From contig NC_088647.1 in assembly GCF_964019385.1 (NCBI RefSeq), positions 11,033,227 through 11,097,226 on the forward strand: a stretch of 64,000 nucleotides of DNA, in the 5' to 3' direction. Source of the stretch: Sycon ciliatum (lineage: Eukaryota > Porifera > Calcarea > Leucosolenida > Sycettidae). The translations under genes were made by a program, and so were the position numbers. This document shows positions 26,101-34,493 of the stretch, in pieces. The notes below the pieces were generated by a model. It had not been told where the DNA came from. It was given only the letters and a program-made list of their open reading frames with translations, and did not search any database. How positions within the stretch are numbered: the stretch's first letter is position 1; each line of letters begins with the position of its first letter.

Positions 26101-28131
26101 CCACCCAATCCAGGCCCATCTGGTCCAGGTGGTATCTATGACTTCGGCAATTCCCCCCTTCGCCGATCACAAGCGCCCCACCCAGACAAAGGGAGAAGTG
26201 AGCAGCAACAACAACGCCAAGCATGGAGGGCTGCTGGTCCTAGCGATGTGCCTGTGGAGCGAGAAAGGGAGTCACGTGATTCTTCTCGGCCACCAGCTTC
26301 CTATTCATCTGTACCTCCACCTGGGGCATCGGCACCTGATGGTCGACACAATGCTGAGAGGTATAGTGCAAGCAATCGAGCAGCAAGTTCTGCTGCCCAT
26401 CCTGACTCGGCTGCTCCAGGGTCGTCTCGGCGAAGTTCTGCAGCTCCGAGAGCTGCATCTCCGGTTGCAACACCGCCGCGTGGTGTCGTTGCTGGCCCTC
26501 AAACTGCTGCTGCTTCTAATGGTAATAAGTCCAGTCCAGCAGTTGGAACTGCATCGGCAGCGGCACAGATCGCCTCTGCAAATAGGAGTGCTATCAGATC
26601 TTCCTTATTGCAGAAGTTAGCATTGGGAGCAGGTGATCAAGTGGGCTTAACTGGAGCTCAGATTGACCAAGTTGTGCAGGTTGTCAAGCTTCTCAATACT
26701 TCTGGGGACTCTAGCTCGGGTGGTGCTCTCAGTGAGTTCACATCATCAGAAACCGCTAGTTCATCTCTTCCAACCGCTCGCTATGCTGACAAGACACCCA
26801 TCCACACTGATATATCATCATCAGAATATGGTGTTAGTCTGCTGTACCCGAAAGGAGCTCCTCCACCTCTGGTGCCAGTGCCGAGTCACTTGAGGAGAGT
26901 TGCAGAAAGTGGTGACTATCTTCACTTCCATCACTTGACATTTAGCGCCATGCATCCCGCTGCTGCAGTGCGCCTAGCTCAGGAAGATGCAAAGGATCGC
27001 ACTGATCAGGATGTTTTGCGATCTGATGGTGTCAGCAACATCAAGACTATAGCTGCTTGGCTGCTGTCGTGGAGCCGCTTCATGCGCTGCCACTTGACCA
27101 AACATCCTAGCCGTGCTTTGGAGATGATACGCTACCAATCCTTCGTTGTAGAGATGAGCACGCGTTATAGCACACCGGCTTGGCTGAGTTATGACGCTGC
27201 TTTCCGTCAGGTGCTAAGCCGGCAGCCTGATGCACGTTGGGATCGGCCAGATCCTGAGCTTTTCCGTATCTGGTTCACCGAGGAGCGCCAGCGTACAGCT
27301 CCATTCGACAGTGACCTTCAGCAGTCCACCCCGCAAGTTGTTGGCGCACTTCCTCAACCTGCTGCTGCTGGTGTTGCTTTCCCGCCATACCTACCTCCTG
27401 TCTTGCCACCACCACCAGGCATAATGCCATTCCCATCTATGGTGGGGTTGCCACCATTGCCTGGTCACAGTGCTCAGGCTGCAGCTGCAGCAGCTGCATT
27501 GGCTGCTGCCCAGTCAAAGAAAGCAGCGATGGCTGCAGCATCTGCACAGTCGTATAAACCCTTCACTGCTGTTCCAACTACATCATCTTCTGCCTCAAAC
27601 GACAAGACAGCGGCTGCTGTTGCCTCGAGTACATCGTCCTCTCAGAAAACTTCAACAACTACGCATTCATCTGCACCTGGATCTGTTTCTCAGAATCCAG
27701 GTCCAGCGTCGAAAAGAGTGTCATCACCTACATCTGACAAGGGCAAAAGCAAGACTGTTCAATCCGCACCGACTGATTCCGCAGATGACAGGCCGCTGCA
27801 TTCAGCAGGAAATTCATCCCGTAGTCGCTCACCGTACACGTCGCGTTCAGCGAATACTCGACATGTCGACACGCACTCGTCACATCCCAAATCAGAAGAT
27901 GTCAACCATCGTCCTTCAGATCATCCGAGTCATGGAGAACACCCTCACAGAGGAGCCTATTCCTCTTCTGCAGGTGGAGGTCGCATGTCTTCTGAGCGTC
28001 CGAGGCGGCCTGAAGATCATCGTGATGATCGTCGTGACGATCGTCGCGATGACCGTCGTGATAACCGTCGTGACGAGCGTTATTACGCTGGTGCTCCACC
28101 TGCACATCATGATTGGATTGATGGACGTTAA
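3856..28131 (+). CDS. Gene 1: six-exon His/Pro/Ala/Ser-rich protein with gag-like domain (1101 aa)
   Basis: The CDS joins 3856-3894, 3990-4048, 12169-12255, 15880-16069, 19410-19510 and 25302-28131. Every junction has GT..AG and the reading frame is kept through split codons, giving 3306 nt (1101 aa plus stop). The start is the first ATG (MDAYYGAPM), in an ACATGG context. Residues 1-160 are Pro/Tyr/His-rich. About 287-385 is a histidine-rich tandem repeat. About 595-630 may be helical (QKLALG..QIDQVVQVVKLL). About 733-828 is a Trp-rich folded segment (AAWLLSW, AWLSYDAAFRQ, RWDRPDPELF). Poly-Ala and Ser stretches follow, and the tail is SRSRSP plus repeated DDRR units before DWIDGR. I do not recognise the gene. 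The composition suggests a nuclear or RNA-associated, largely disordered protein, which is inference. Confidence 0.8.
3990..4048 (+). CDS. Gene 1 exon 2
   Basis: The acceptor is TTTCAG at 3984-3989 and the donor is GTGAGT at 4049. The exon encodes EPHAPPQPAAPAPWEYETG and two bases of a split Val codon completed by the A that opens exon 3. The 8.1-kb intron that follows contains the nested transposon stack. Confidence 0.72.
5274..5395. repeat. Left part of a dispersed repeat split by the 5396-11801 insertion
   Basis: The sequence from GTTGTACACGAGTGTAGC to GATTTTTTAGCTAGCAT matches 12777-12955 with deletions. The match resumes at 11809 (ACACATCATGCACTATG) on the other side of the insertion. 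The copy at 12777-13015 is uninterrupted and serves as a paralogous empty site. Confidence 0.7.
5495..6815. mobile_element. Nonautonomous derivative of the neighbouring DIRS-like element
   Basis: Inverted ends of about 84 bp are present (5495-5578 and 6729-6815), including TTACACTAGGAGGTGAAGG. Next to the left end, the sequence GTATTAGGCCTCAAATC onward matches, inverted, the right end of the DIRS element (11376-11513), so it looks like an internally deleted relative. It is interrupted by the TTAA element at 5625-6579. It abuts the DIRS element and shares an AATT with it. Confidence 0.6.
5625..6579. mobile_element. TTAA-flanked nonautonomous element
   Basis: The element starts CCCTTTATGTACCACGC and ends GCGCAGTACATAAAGGG. 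It is bounded by TTAA on both sides (5621-5624 and 6580-6583). The host sequence on each side is contiguous in the related DIRS copy, around a single TTAA at 11473-11476 (inverted), so the insertion and its 4-bp duplication are demonstrated. TTAA duplication fits piggyBac or Kolobok; the CCCTTT start fits the piggyBac-type ends elsewhere in the window. Confidence 0.8.
7143..7892 (-). CDS. DIRS tyrosine recombinase domain
   Basis: This encodes the catalytic part of a tyrosine (phage-integrase-type) recombinase, which integrates circular DIRS cDNA without target duplication. Visible residues are the first Arg in AARVCEI, the HSTRSAF box supplying His and Arg, and the nucleophile Tyr in FIRHYYRP. 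The N-terminal, DNA-binding part of the domain continues upstream (about 7890-8090) in another frame, displaced by a 13-bp tandem duplication at 7888-7913. The recombinase core itself is open and has all key residues. Confidence 0.82.
   Translation of the reverse strand: MYRSAVSSTVPPLHDNVPVGQSPSVVRVMRGIYNQRPPLPRYSRTWDVATVLENIRSLGPNTALTLSHLSWKLWMLLALAQAARVCEICHLDIRAMRFLADGVEFELTHVTKTQRSGGPRKFFVPGLPADPILCPVECIKAYLDVTKSSRTTPAQSALVVSTRRPFQPVSTSTVARWVTTLLQAAGVESDFSAHSTRSAFTSAERQAGVSLADVLATADWSRPNTFIRHYYRPHSQASFGQAVLTVSTG
7959..8990 (-). pseudogene. DIRS RNase H domain and linker, broken by stops
   Basis: The RNase H core reads SDASNVGWGA (first Asp), KELIAVWLGL (Glu), LEIDNTTTVAYLN (second Asp) and NHTADYRSR (last Asp). 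A TAG at about 8507 interrupts the frame just before VDLFAARHNARLP. The linker typical of DIRS follows (SWRPDPEAEAVDAFS, YAFPPFSLLTRCL, VVAPAWQSQAYYP). It is in frame with the upstream reverse transcriptase apart from one TAG at about 9006. Towards its end the recombinase linker continues in a different frame, so at least one indel lies near 8100-8300. Confidence 0.75.
8994..10124 (-). CDS. DIRS reverse transcriptase
   Basis: This 376-residue open frame contains the DIRS lead-in (GRIAVAWQNWEQLTADPWV), the fingers motif FNLKALNEFV, the first catalytic Asp in LNLKDAFHSVPV, and the active-site box VVYLDDWLL, followed by FLGVEVN. All three catalytic aspartates are present. A run of 18 C on the + strand (9763-9780) is read here as six glycines; tract slippage would shift the frame. 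The 5' part overlaps the gag-like frame, as is common in DIRS elements. Confidence 0.82.
   Translation of the reverse strand: MDTRVEGQVTTSPSGPVVGHAGQLRESPTPSSELQLPVPWRWEVHHPPPPTGRIAVAWQNWEQLTADPWVRSTVRHGLRIPLLAHPHQRHAPRQMHLAQAEQVALQEALSNMAAAGGGGGGIEPTTVRDATFKSTHFMVPKSGGRWRLVFNLKALNEFVDNSHFKMETLAVVPELVQQNWWLAKLNLKDAFHSVPVHIHSRRLLQFMWNDQVWQYTCLLFGLSESLRTFTKVLRPVAAWLRAMGLLIVVYLDDWLLIAHSPALVAQQIQFVAALLERLGFIVNRQKSIMEPTQILTFLGVEVNLVRMEFSLPRDKLDKIRSECRRLRNNGFATLAELRSLTGKMVAARPAVHLAMLHVRGLQFLLNEALAHRLETR
9763..9780. repeat. Poly-C tract of 18 inside DIRS pol
   Basis: This pure homopolymer is read as glycines on the minus strand. Its length is probably polymorphic and a likely frameshift or sequencing-error site. 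Confidence 0.9.
10000..10851 (-). CDS. DIRS gag-like ORF (partial)
   Basis: This is an open frame whose useful part runs from about 10851 to about 10000, then overlaps the pol frame. It encodes an alpha-helical capsid-like region (VTSYVEKYFRSPLSDEQRK, MLSALVEAEEG, RQSIIEAVDKDVARV) and a basic tail rich in Gln/Arg/Pro. No zinc knuckle is seen. The frame is open upstream of the first ATG (AARALDFAPATAVASRKF), so the true start lies further 5'. Confidence 0.6.
10852..11330 (-). pseudogene. Probable N-terminus of DIRS gag, broken
   Basis: Two frames look protein-like: 11052-11243 (ANRGAAEIQSGNAVPERPPQ, PMPHGGYPPMG) and the continuation into the frame of 10851 (TDVLESSSDAANTGTSN). They are separated by a stop and a frame change near 11040. 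I treat them as the disordered gag N-terminus with at least one disabling lesion. Confidence 0.4.
11802..11870. repeat. Right part of the split dispersed repeat
   Basis: After the 7-bp duplication, ACACATCATGCACTATG and the following bases, through AAAGTCCGCACAATC, match 12957-13010. It continues the repeat interrupted after 5395. Confidence 0.7.
12169..12255 (+). CDS. Gene 1 exon 3
   Basis: The acceptor is TATGCAG ending at 12168 and the donor is GTGAGT at 12256. The exon encodes a Pro/Ala run followed by HHDKNRGAPPASYRSSYQ. Its incoming and outgoing phases match exons 2 and 4. Confidence 0.7.
12777..13015. repeat. Uninterrupted copy of the dispersed repeat (empty site)
   Basis: This carries both flanks of the 5396-11801 insertion without the insertion: TTTTTTAGCTAGCATG is followed directly by TACACATCATGCACTATG. 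It also has about 55 bp, around CGCGGCTGTGGATTTTGC, that are missing from the split copy. Confidence 0.7.
13291..13317. mobile_element. 27-bp palindromic insertion with 7-bp duplication
   Basis: The 12-base arms CAAGAGTCCATA and TATGGACTCTTG flank GTT. Perfect direct repeats GTACGAC lie immediately outside (13284-13290 and 13318-13324). The terminal CAAGAGT and the duplication length match the larger elements at 5396-11801 and 41215-41560. Confidence 0.75.
14160..14240 (-). repeat. tRNA-like sequence, possible SINE head
   Basis: On the minus strand a B-box-like stretch (GTTCAAATCCC) follows a degenerate tRNA-like body containing GGTTATGAATG. No intact cloverleaf could be drawn. It is probably a decayed tRNA-derived SINE. 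Confidence 0.35.
14418..14609. mobile_element. Short inverted-repeat MITE (TTTCGTC family)
   Basis: Ends GCAGAAAATTTCGTC and GACGAATATTTCTGC are inverted with one mismatch over 192 bp. The interior repeats AATTTCGTCC several times and has an internal inverted repeat (CCAACTCC..GGAGTTCGTCC). It is noncoding. Confidence 0.5.
15196..15594 (-). CDS. Acidic Ser-rich ORF of unknown origin in intron 3
   Basis: This open frame of 132 residues reads MILTQWLRTPELLAEHTRRL at the start, has a middle rich in Asp, Glu and Ser, and ends with a short Cys cluster (LQAGCSCECVDHS). It is antisense to gene 1. A short acidic N-terminus before a GCxC motif is seen in some animal transposon-encoded proteins, so it may be the start of a truncated transposase. 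I cannot name a family, and it could be fortuitous. Confidence 0.3.
   Translation of the reverse strand: MILTQWLRTPELLAEHTRRLLCTVRAWSGVDAEVAAEVQSEDGTFFGSDIDVDSEAESQRLSPAAKQLKVADDLSEAEESSSEITSESEASDGSDVMSSAADEQMEDEIVERLQAGCSCECVDHSPAIFSHS
15880..16069 (+). CDS. Gene 1 exon 4
   Basis: The acceptor is GATTACAG ending at 15879 and the donor is GTATGT at 16070. The first base completes a His codon and 63 codons follow, beginning YDPHYASGPTVATSHAPN and ending SASENHLP. It is Ser/Ala/His/Pro-rich like its neighbours. A GT microsatellite begins 65 bp downstream. Confidence 0.75.
16135..16179. repeat. (GT)n microsatellite
   Basis: This is a nearly pure GT run just inside intron 4 of gene 1, preceded by imperfect GT/GCTC repeats. 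Confidence 0.95.
16731..16763. repeat. (AAT)n microsatellite
   Basis: This is an AAT trinucleotide run in intron 4, close to three homopolymer G or C tracts (16445-16459, 16619-16633, 16666-16687). Confidence 0.9.
17482..18100. mobile_element. TTAA-flanked element, GAGACCCC family
   Basis: Starts CCCTTTGAGACCCCA and ends TGGGGTCTCAAAGGG, a perfect 15-bp inverted repeat, bounded by TTAA at 17478-17481 and 18101-18104. It is 619 bp and noncoding. The CCCTTT start and TTAA target suggest mobilisation by a piggyBac-type transposase. Confidence 0.8.
18281..18872. mobile_element. TTAA-bounded element related to 58265-59247
   Basis: Bounded by TTAA at 18277-18280 and 18873-18876, with ends CCCTTTAGCACC and CAAGGG. 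The interior contains CACAATCTTGGGCTC followed by TGGAAAGCTC, almost as at 58360-58387. The terminal inverted repeat is short and weak beyond CCCTT. The 172 bp between this element and 18104 end in AACTTCCCCTTTAA, resembling the terminus of the 22916-23776 family. Confidence 0.55.
19268..19347. repeat. (CT)n microsatellite before exon 5
   Basis: This is a pure CT run of about 80 bp that extends the pyrimidine tract upstream of the exon 5 acceptor of gene 1. Confidence 0.95.
19410..19510 (+). CDS. Gene 1 exon 5
   Basis: The acceptor is TTTGTGCAG ending at 19409, after a long CT tract that extends the polypyrimidine region. The donor is GTAAGA at 19511. The exon encodes WSQPAHAPPEYHGPPGPS onward and two bases of a Tyr codon completed in exon 6. 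Confidence 0.75.
20086..20137. repeat. (CT)n microsatellite
   Basis: This is a pure CT run in the loop of the surrounding foldback. Confidence 0.95.
20297..20484. mobile_element. Pogo-like MITE
   Basis: Ends CAGTCAACTTCGCTTATAAC and GTTATTAGCGAAGTTGACTG are near-perfect inverted repeats flanked by TA. Internal GTCGTTAT repeats are present. The CAGTC start and TA target fit the pogo/Tigger group of Tc1/mariner. It is 188 bp and noncoding. Confidence 0.75.
20898..21095. mobile_element. Rearranged copy of the CAGGTGGAATCC family
   Basis: Begins TA then CAGGTGGAATCCTGAT, but runs directly into the complement of the family's right-end region (ATGGCTTAATTCGAAC) and later has inverted internal sequence (AATTAGAAGTCCCA). 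It is a scrambled relative of 44171-44606. Confidence 0.5.
22556..22585. mobile_element. 30-bp palindromic insertion, CAGGGAG type
   Basis: Arms CAGGGAGTCGTAAAA and TTTTACGACTCCC flank TA. Flanking 8-mers CGATCGAC (22548-22555) and CGGTCGAC (22586-22593) differ at one base, consistent with an 8-bp duplication if the last two bases (TG) of the right arm have been lost. It is related to 31697-31723. Confidence 0.55.
22916..23776. mobile_element. Foldback TTAA element, full copy
   Basis: Starts AGGGGAAGTATACCCTAAAA, ends with the exact complement, and is bounded by TTAA (22912-22915 and 23777-23780). The two halves are near-complementary over about 380-400 bp each, so the whole 861 bp can fold into one hairpin. 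No credible ORF is present. Related pieces lie at 36732-37112, 57490-57700 and about 51980-52097. Confidence 0.82.
23781..25301. other. Intron 5 stretch without recognised features
   Basis: It is AT-rich unique-looking sequence leading to the exon 6 acceptor. No repeat family shared with the rest of the window and no credible exon was seen. Confidence 0.4.
25302..28131 (+). CDS. Gene 1 exon 6 (terminal, 942 residues)
   Basis: The acceptor is TTAATGTAG ending at 25301, and the frame matches the split Tyr codon from exon 5. The exon is open for 2.8 kb to a TAA at 28129-28131. It carries the histidine-rich repeat, the Trp-containing gag-like segment and the Arg/Asp tail. Its large size next to five tiny exons could mean that intronless (retroelement-derived) coding sequence was captured, which is inference. 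Confidence 0.85.
25680..25975 (+). repeat. In-frame tandem repeat encoding His-rich units
   Basis: Degenerate tandem units of the form GHAGDHGAVHPRHA, with GHTAGHTAGH spacers, are encoded by repeats such as CATACTGCTGGACATACTGC and GGTGACCATGGTGCAGTGCA. About 95 residues contain His at nearly every third or fourth position. It lies inside exon 6 of gene 1 and is probably length-variable. Confidence 0.85.
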
Positions 28132-28348
28132 CAATCGTCTCCTTTTTTTTCTCCCATCGTTTCATTTGTACCTGCCATTTGTCCTCTGCCTGCATTTACC
28201 TAGTACGGTATGCAATGATATGTGTATGTGTGCATGGGCACGCGTGTATCTTCTGCATGTCTTTATAGCTTGGGTAGATATTCATTCAAGCCAGTGAGTG
28301 AGTGTGTTGTCGTTTTCCATACCTTCTCCTTGTGATATTCACGGATTT

Positions 28349-30347
<1,999 letters not shown>

Positions 30348-30993
30348 GGGGTCGTCCGCAATTATCGAAAGTTTTTTCCAATCCGTAGTAGCTTCAAATT
30401 TTTCCTCACCCACCCACCCACCCCCCCCCAGTCCGTAATAAAATATTATTGATGGACACACAACCCAACACATATGGAACAAACTCAATCAGTGCTGGTC
30501 CATGAGTCATAGTGACATCATGTATTGTATTACACCAGCGGTTTTGAAAAAGGGCTGCTTCTTCACCGCCTTTCCAAACAACGTCGCCTGTCTGGACATA
30601 GTCAATAACAGTCGTCAGCGCCAGCACTAGACGGAAGGACTTCAAAGGAGTGCATGGAAGACGGTACTCTGGACGAAGGAGACAGTGAAACTCAAAAATA
30701 GAAAGTGTCGACTCGCCGTCGAATGCGCCGAACTTTAGTTTATGATCCCCGGCCCAGGAGCAGCCAAGGAAGCGCGCGCGGGGGCGCAGAAACTGCCAGA
30801 ACTACAAAAATATTTGTAGTAGACAGTTCGCGCGCAGCCGCGCGTGGAAAACAGGGGCTACACGTAGACGTACACGTGGCACGCGCACGTGTCATTTCGG
30901 AAGTTTTTCAATCCGTAACTGGCCTTGACCCACCCACCCACTTTCGAAGCTACTACGGATTGGAAAAAACTTTCGATAATTGCGGACGACCCC
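30348..30993. mobile_element. Harbinger-like MITE with 3-bp TTA duplication
   Basis: The left end GGGGTCGTCCGCAATTATCG and about 30 further bases (GTAGTAGCTTC) recur inverted at the right end. TTA flanks both sides (30345-30347 and 30994-30996). Length is 646 bp. A G-rich start and TTA target fit PIF/Harbinger. An internal + frame (30705-31226) crosses the element end and is not taken as a gene. Confidence 0.75.
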
Positions 30994-31097
30994 TTACGAG
31001 TCACATCTGTATCAACTGCTGGGAATCTGGACACAGAACGTGTCAAAATAATGGATTTTTAAATGCGGCGTTGTACACTTTGTGCTCTCCAACTCTC

Positions 31098-31148
31098 TTC
31101 CTTTTCTTTTCTTCTCTTTCTTTTCTTTTCTTCTCTTTCTTTTCTCTT
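31098..31148. repeat. (TTTCT)n-like pyrimidine repeat
   Basis: An imperfect TTTCTTTTC/TTCTC pentamer-like array. Confidence 0.85.
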
Positions 31149-31696
31149 CTTCTGGCCAGCAATCTGGCTCGAGTTGTCCCGTTGTTTGTACTACCTATGT
31201 CCAGCATAAGCGACTGTGTGGACTGAGCCAGTGTCTTTGACACTTGCTTGGCTGACATGGCTGCAGGAATGCAAATATTACTAATACTGTACCGTAATTG
31301 AACTGAACGTGTGATCTTTAAGATCATATGTTTCGGTTTAATTAAAAGAGGTCAAATTATCATCATAGTGTACTGGAGGGTCGTCCCGGACCTTCCTAGC
31401 CATTTGCCGCTCTCAGATGCAAAATTTTGCGCCATCGCCAACTGTGATATTGCTGGCAAGCAAGATAAATATCTTACATGTATTCTGTATTTATTGGGCA
31501 CTGTTCCACTATTGTTCCGACTGCTCCAGTGAAAGTGATCCGAATCAGGATTGACCAATCAAACGCTGGGAAGCCGTAAAGCCGTCAGCAGCCGTATCTA
31601 AATACTGCGTATTATATGCTTGGCCTTGCACAAAGACGCAGCGAAATCGTTCACAGAGACATGTGGCCGTCCAATCGGGAAAACCACTGTGCATAG

Positions 31697-31723
31697 CAGG
31701 GAGTCGTATTTTACGACTCCCTG
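31697..31723. mobile_element. 27-bp palindromic insertion with perfect 8-bp duplication
   Basis: Arms CAGGGAGTCGTA and TACGACTCCCTG flank TTT. Perfect 8-bp direct repeats GTGCATAG lie outside (31689-31696 and 31724-31731). CAGGG..CCCTG ends with an 8-bp duplication are the signature of hAT elements. Only the two inverted ends remain. Confidence 0.72.
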
Positions 31724-32479
31724 GTGCATAGTGACATGCACTGCTGGGTATTATTAATTTATTATTTATGTTCATTACTGTATAAGCATTCCCGTGTCAA
31801 AGTGTACATGTGGCAGCAGTATGCTGCGTCCACAGCTTCGTCTTATGCTAAATTGCTGAGTATAGTATGGCTGAGTACTGCTGAGTATCCCACCAGGCAA
31901 TGGCAATGAGCATTGCACACGATTACCAGTCACATGGTGGATCAGCATGTGCAAGGTACGGACAGCACCAACTACTGTCAAGGTGGATGTCGCTGAATAT
32001 TTCTTCATTGCAGCAGTTCCTGCAAGTCCACTTTGAAACAGACCATAGTTGTCTTGAAAATCACCTCATATAATATTATAGTACAATGCCTTTTTGAAAT
32101 CAGCAGCACAAAGCCATGATTTATAGCTGGTAGCCTAACATTTAGCTGTGAGGGCTATTTTGGGCCCAATTTGGCAATTTTCTGAAACATTTTCCCAGTG
32201 GAAGCCCCCCACACACACACGCACACCTCTTCACGGGCAGACCAATGTAGAATACCTGCCTACACCCCAGCTTCAACGAGTAGCTGTCCTTCTCGTGAGA
32301 CACTACACAAGCTGTATGAGGAGACAAGGAACAGGCAGGGAGGAATGCCATGCGCCGCCTGCTCTGTTCATAAATACAGTACTGTCCGTCGCCGAAGAAC
32401 TGGAGGGTCAGCCTCCTAGCCTAGACTGTTCTTATTTTAATGTGTTACTATTACAGTCTATGCACAGCTGAGTCACCGT

Positions 32480-33265
32480 ATATACATCGGTATGCTGTGC
32501 TTGGTGAAATTCTAGCCCGGTCGTTCATCGGCGCCCAACAGTACTGTATACCAGTATTGCCTTGAGCATTATACCTATTAAAACAATTACCATTGGTGCA
32601 TGCCAGAAGTATGGCATCATGCTTCGCCGAAATGGTTCGAACACACTGCAGCCTAGTCTACTCCTCCATGGCGGAGCAGTGTGGAATCTTCTCCGATAGT
32701 GGCAAGAATCAGACAGCACACACAGCAACATACACACACGCACGCACCATGTACCGTATGCCATGTATAGTATACGCCTGTCGCAAGAGAAGCACGCAAA
32801 TCTGCACACACACATACACGCGCACACACACACACCACCCCCACCGCACGCACACACATCACCACCGCACACACACCACCGCATATACACAAACACTGTC
32901 TTGTTCTTGTACTTCAAAGTACTTTGCTCACTGCCAAACCAGTCACTTGGCTCTCCCCAGGAGAGGGGAGAGAGACTCAAAAGGAATCTTGGAAAGATGA
33001 CTCAATTGGCTATTGAACCTCCCAATGTAATAGCCTATGCCCCCTGAATCCCCAAACTCTAGGTGGACTTGGAAATGATCCCACTTATGGGCTCACCACA
33101 CCTCAGTAAGTGGGCGAGGACAAGGTGCAGAAAAGGGATTGAAGGCATCAGGGTATCCGTCCCAGGATCCAACTGCAGTTACCCCTGCCCCCAGTGAAGG
33201 TAATACACCTGCTACTAGTGTGGGTGGCTGAATCAGAGTGGATCTGATACTATAATTTCACTAGC
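32480..33265. repeat. Dispersed repeat, copy 1 (LINE-like, family unassigned)
   Basis: Segments around GGTATGCTGTGCTTGGTG, CAGTATTGCCTTGAGCAT and CCCACTTATGGGCTCACCAC recur inverted at 45135-45610 and 45715-45850. It contains a CA-rich block (32797-32890). No ORF with reverse transcriptase features was found in it. Confidence 0.45.
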
Positions 33266-33432
33266 ATCGTTGATTACACAAGAGTTAATCTAGCCAGAAG
33301 CAGTCCATGGTTAACAGGTATGCGTACTTCGAAGTACTTCAAATAGAAAGTACATGAACTCTGAAACCACAAAGGTGGCAGGTACAGCAATGGACCTTCA
33401 AGCATCCGAGCCCGTTGGCAACATATCCAACA

Positions 33433-34272
33433 CTATCTGGCATAAGTGTACCCACCAACCAAACACCTTTGACCTTTGACGCCCCATCTCCAGTGGAGAT
33501 GATAGGCTACTGAGTTGGGCAGTACTTGATGTGACGCTTCAAATCGCCACTTCTCCTTACGCTCTGCCGCATATGCGCAGTGAAAGTCCTTCGGTGCCGG
33601 GGGAGGAAGACGATGTTGATGGACCCGCCTACGCCATTCCGGGCGATCTTGTGCGAGCCGATACCACTCGGACTCCGGAATATCCAGTGAGCGCAGATCA
33701 CCAACAATCGTGTCTCGCCAACGCTTCTTTGGCCCATGCCGTGGTCTGGTTGCCTCGAGCTCCCCAAACAACACTTGTTGAGGAATCCGGGCCGCGTCCA
33801 TACGGGCAACATGACCCAGCCAACGCAGACAGTACTCACGCAGGAAAGTGCCAATGTCCTCAGGAAGACGCGCTCTCTGGGCTAGATCAGCAGTAGTAAG
33901 ATGACGGGAGTGCTGATCGCTCCTTGAGACTCCCAAGATGGAACGGACGCATGAGCGATGAAACAGATTCAGGCGATTCCTCTGCCGGGCCTTCATGGGC
34001 CAAGTCTCTGCTCCATAGAAGGGGGTAGGGAGGACAATGGCCTTGTAGACAAGACGCTTAGACTTATTGGATAGGCCGCTACACCCGAAGATTGGCTTTT
34101 GGAGAGCGCCAAAAGCACGGGAGGCCTTGGCAAGGCGGGAGGTGAGCTCCTTGTGCAGAGCACCGTCTGCACTCAGGACACTGCCAAGATAGGTAAAGCT
34201 GTCCACAACCTCCACGCTTCCTCCATCCTGAAGATCAATGGAAGGTGGCGGGTCAGAGCAGTTCACCGCCAT
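33433..34272 (-). pseudogene. LINE reverse transcriptase, C-terminal fragment
   Basis: This open frame of about 279 residues matches the post-catalytic end of non-LTR reverse transcriptases: SFTYLGSVLSADGALHKEL, KASRAFGALQK, VLPTPFYGAETW, RSILGVSRSDQHS, RWLGHVARM and PRHGPKKRWRDT. The YADD-containing core is missing, because the sequence passes into unrelated DNA and a CA tract at about 34280-34411. It is a 5'-truncated LINE on the minus strand. Confidence 0.78.
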
Positions 34273-34368
34273 GGCCTTGGTCTTCTGCCGGGACGCTCAC
34301 AGTTAGACCCCAACCCGAAACACAGGACACAAACTCGTTTGTCATCGTCTCCAGGTGGCTCAAAGAGC

Positions 34369-34370
<2 letters not shown>

Positions 34371-34411
<41 letters not shown>
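34371..34411. repeat. (CA)n microsatellite
   Basis: A pure CA run between two oppositely oriented reverse transcriptase relics. Confidence 0.95.
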
Positions 34412-34412
<1 letters not shown>

Positions 34413-34493
34413 ACTCCACACAAGCAAGAAATGGTGACAATACTATAATGGCATTTTACTGGAAGAAACCGTCCACAATACCCCATAGATATA

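Noticed and set aside
25578..26620. Long frames on both strands over the His-rich repeat
   Set aside because: They are shadows of the tandem repeat in gene 1 exon 6; only the + frame joins the upstream exons through matching splice phases.
30705..31226. 173-residue + frame
   Set aside because: It crosses the right end of the Harbinger-like MITE into a TTTCT repeat and shows no domain.
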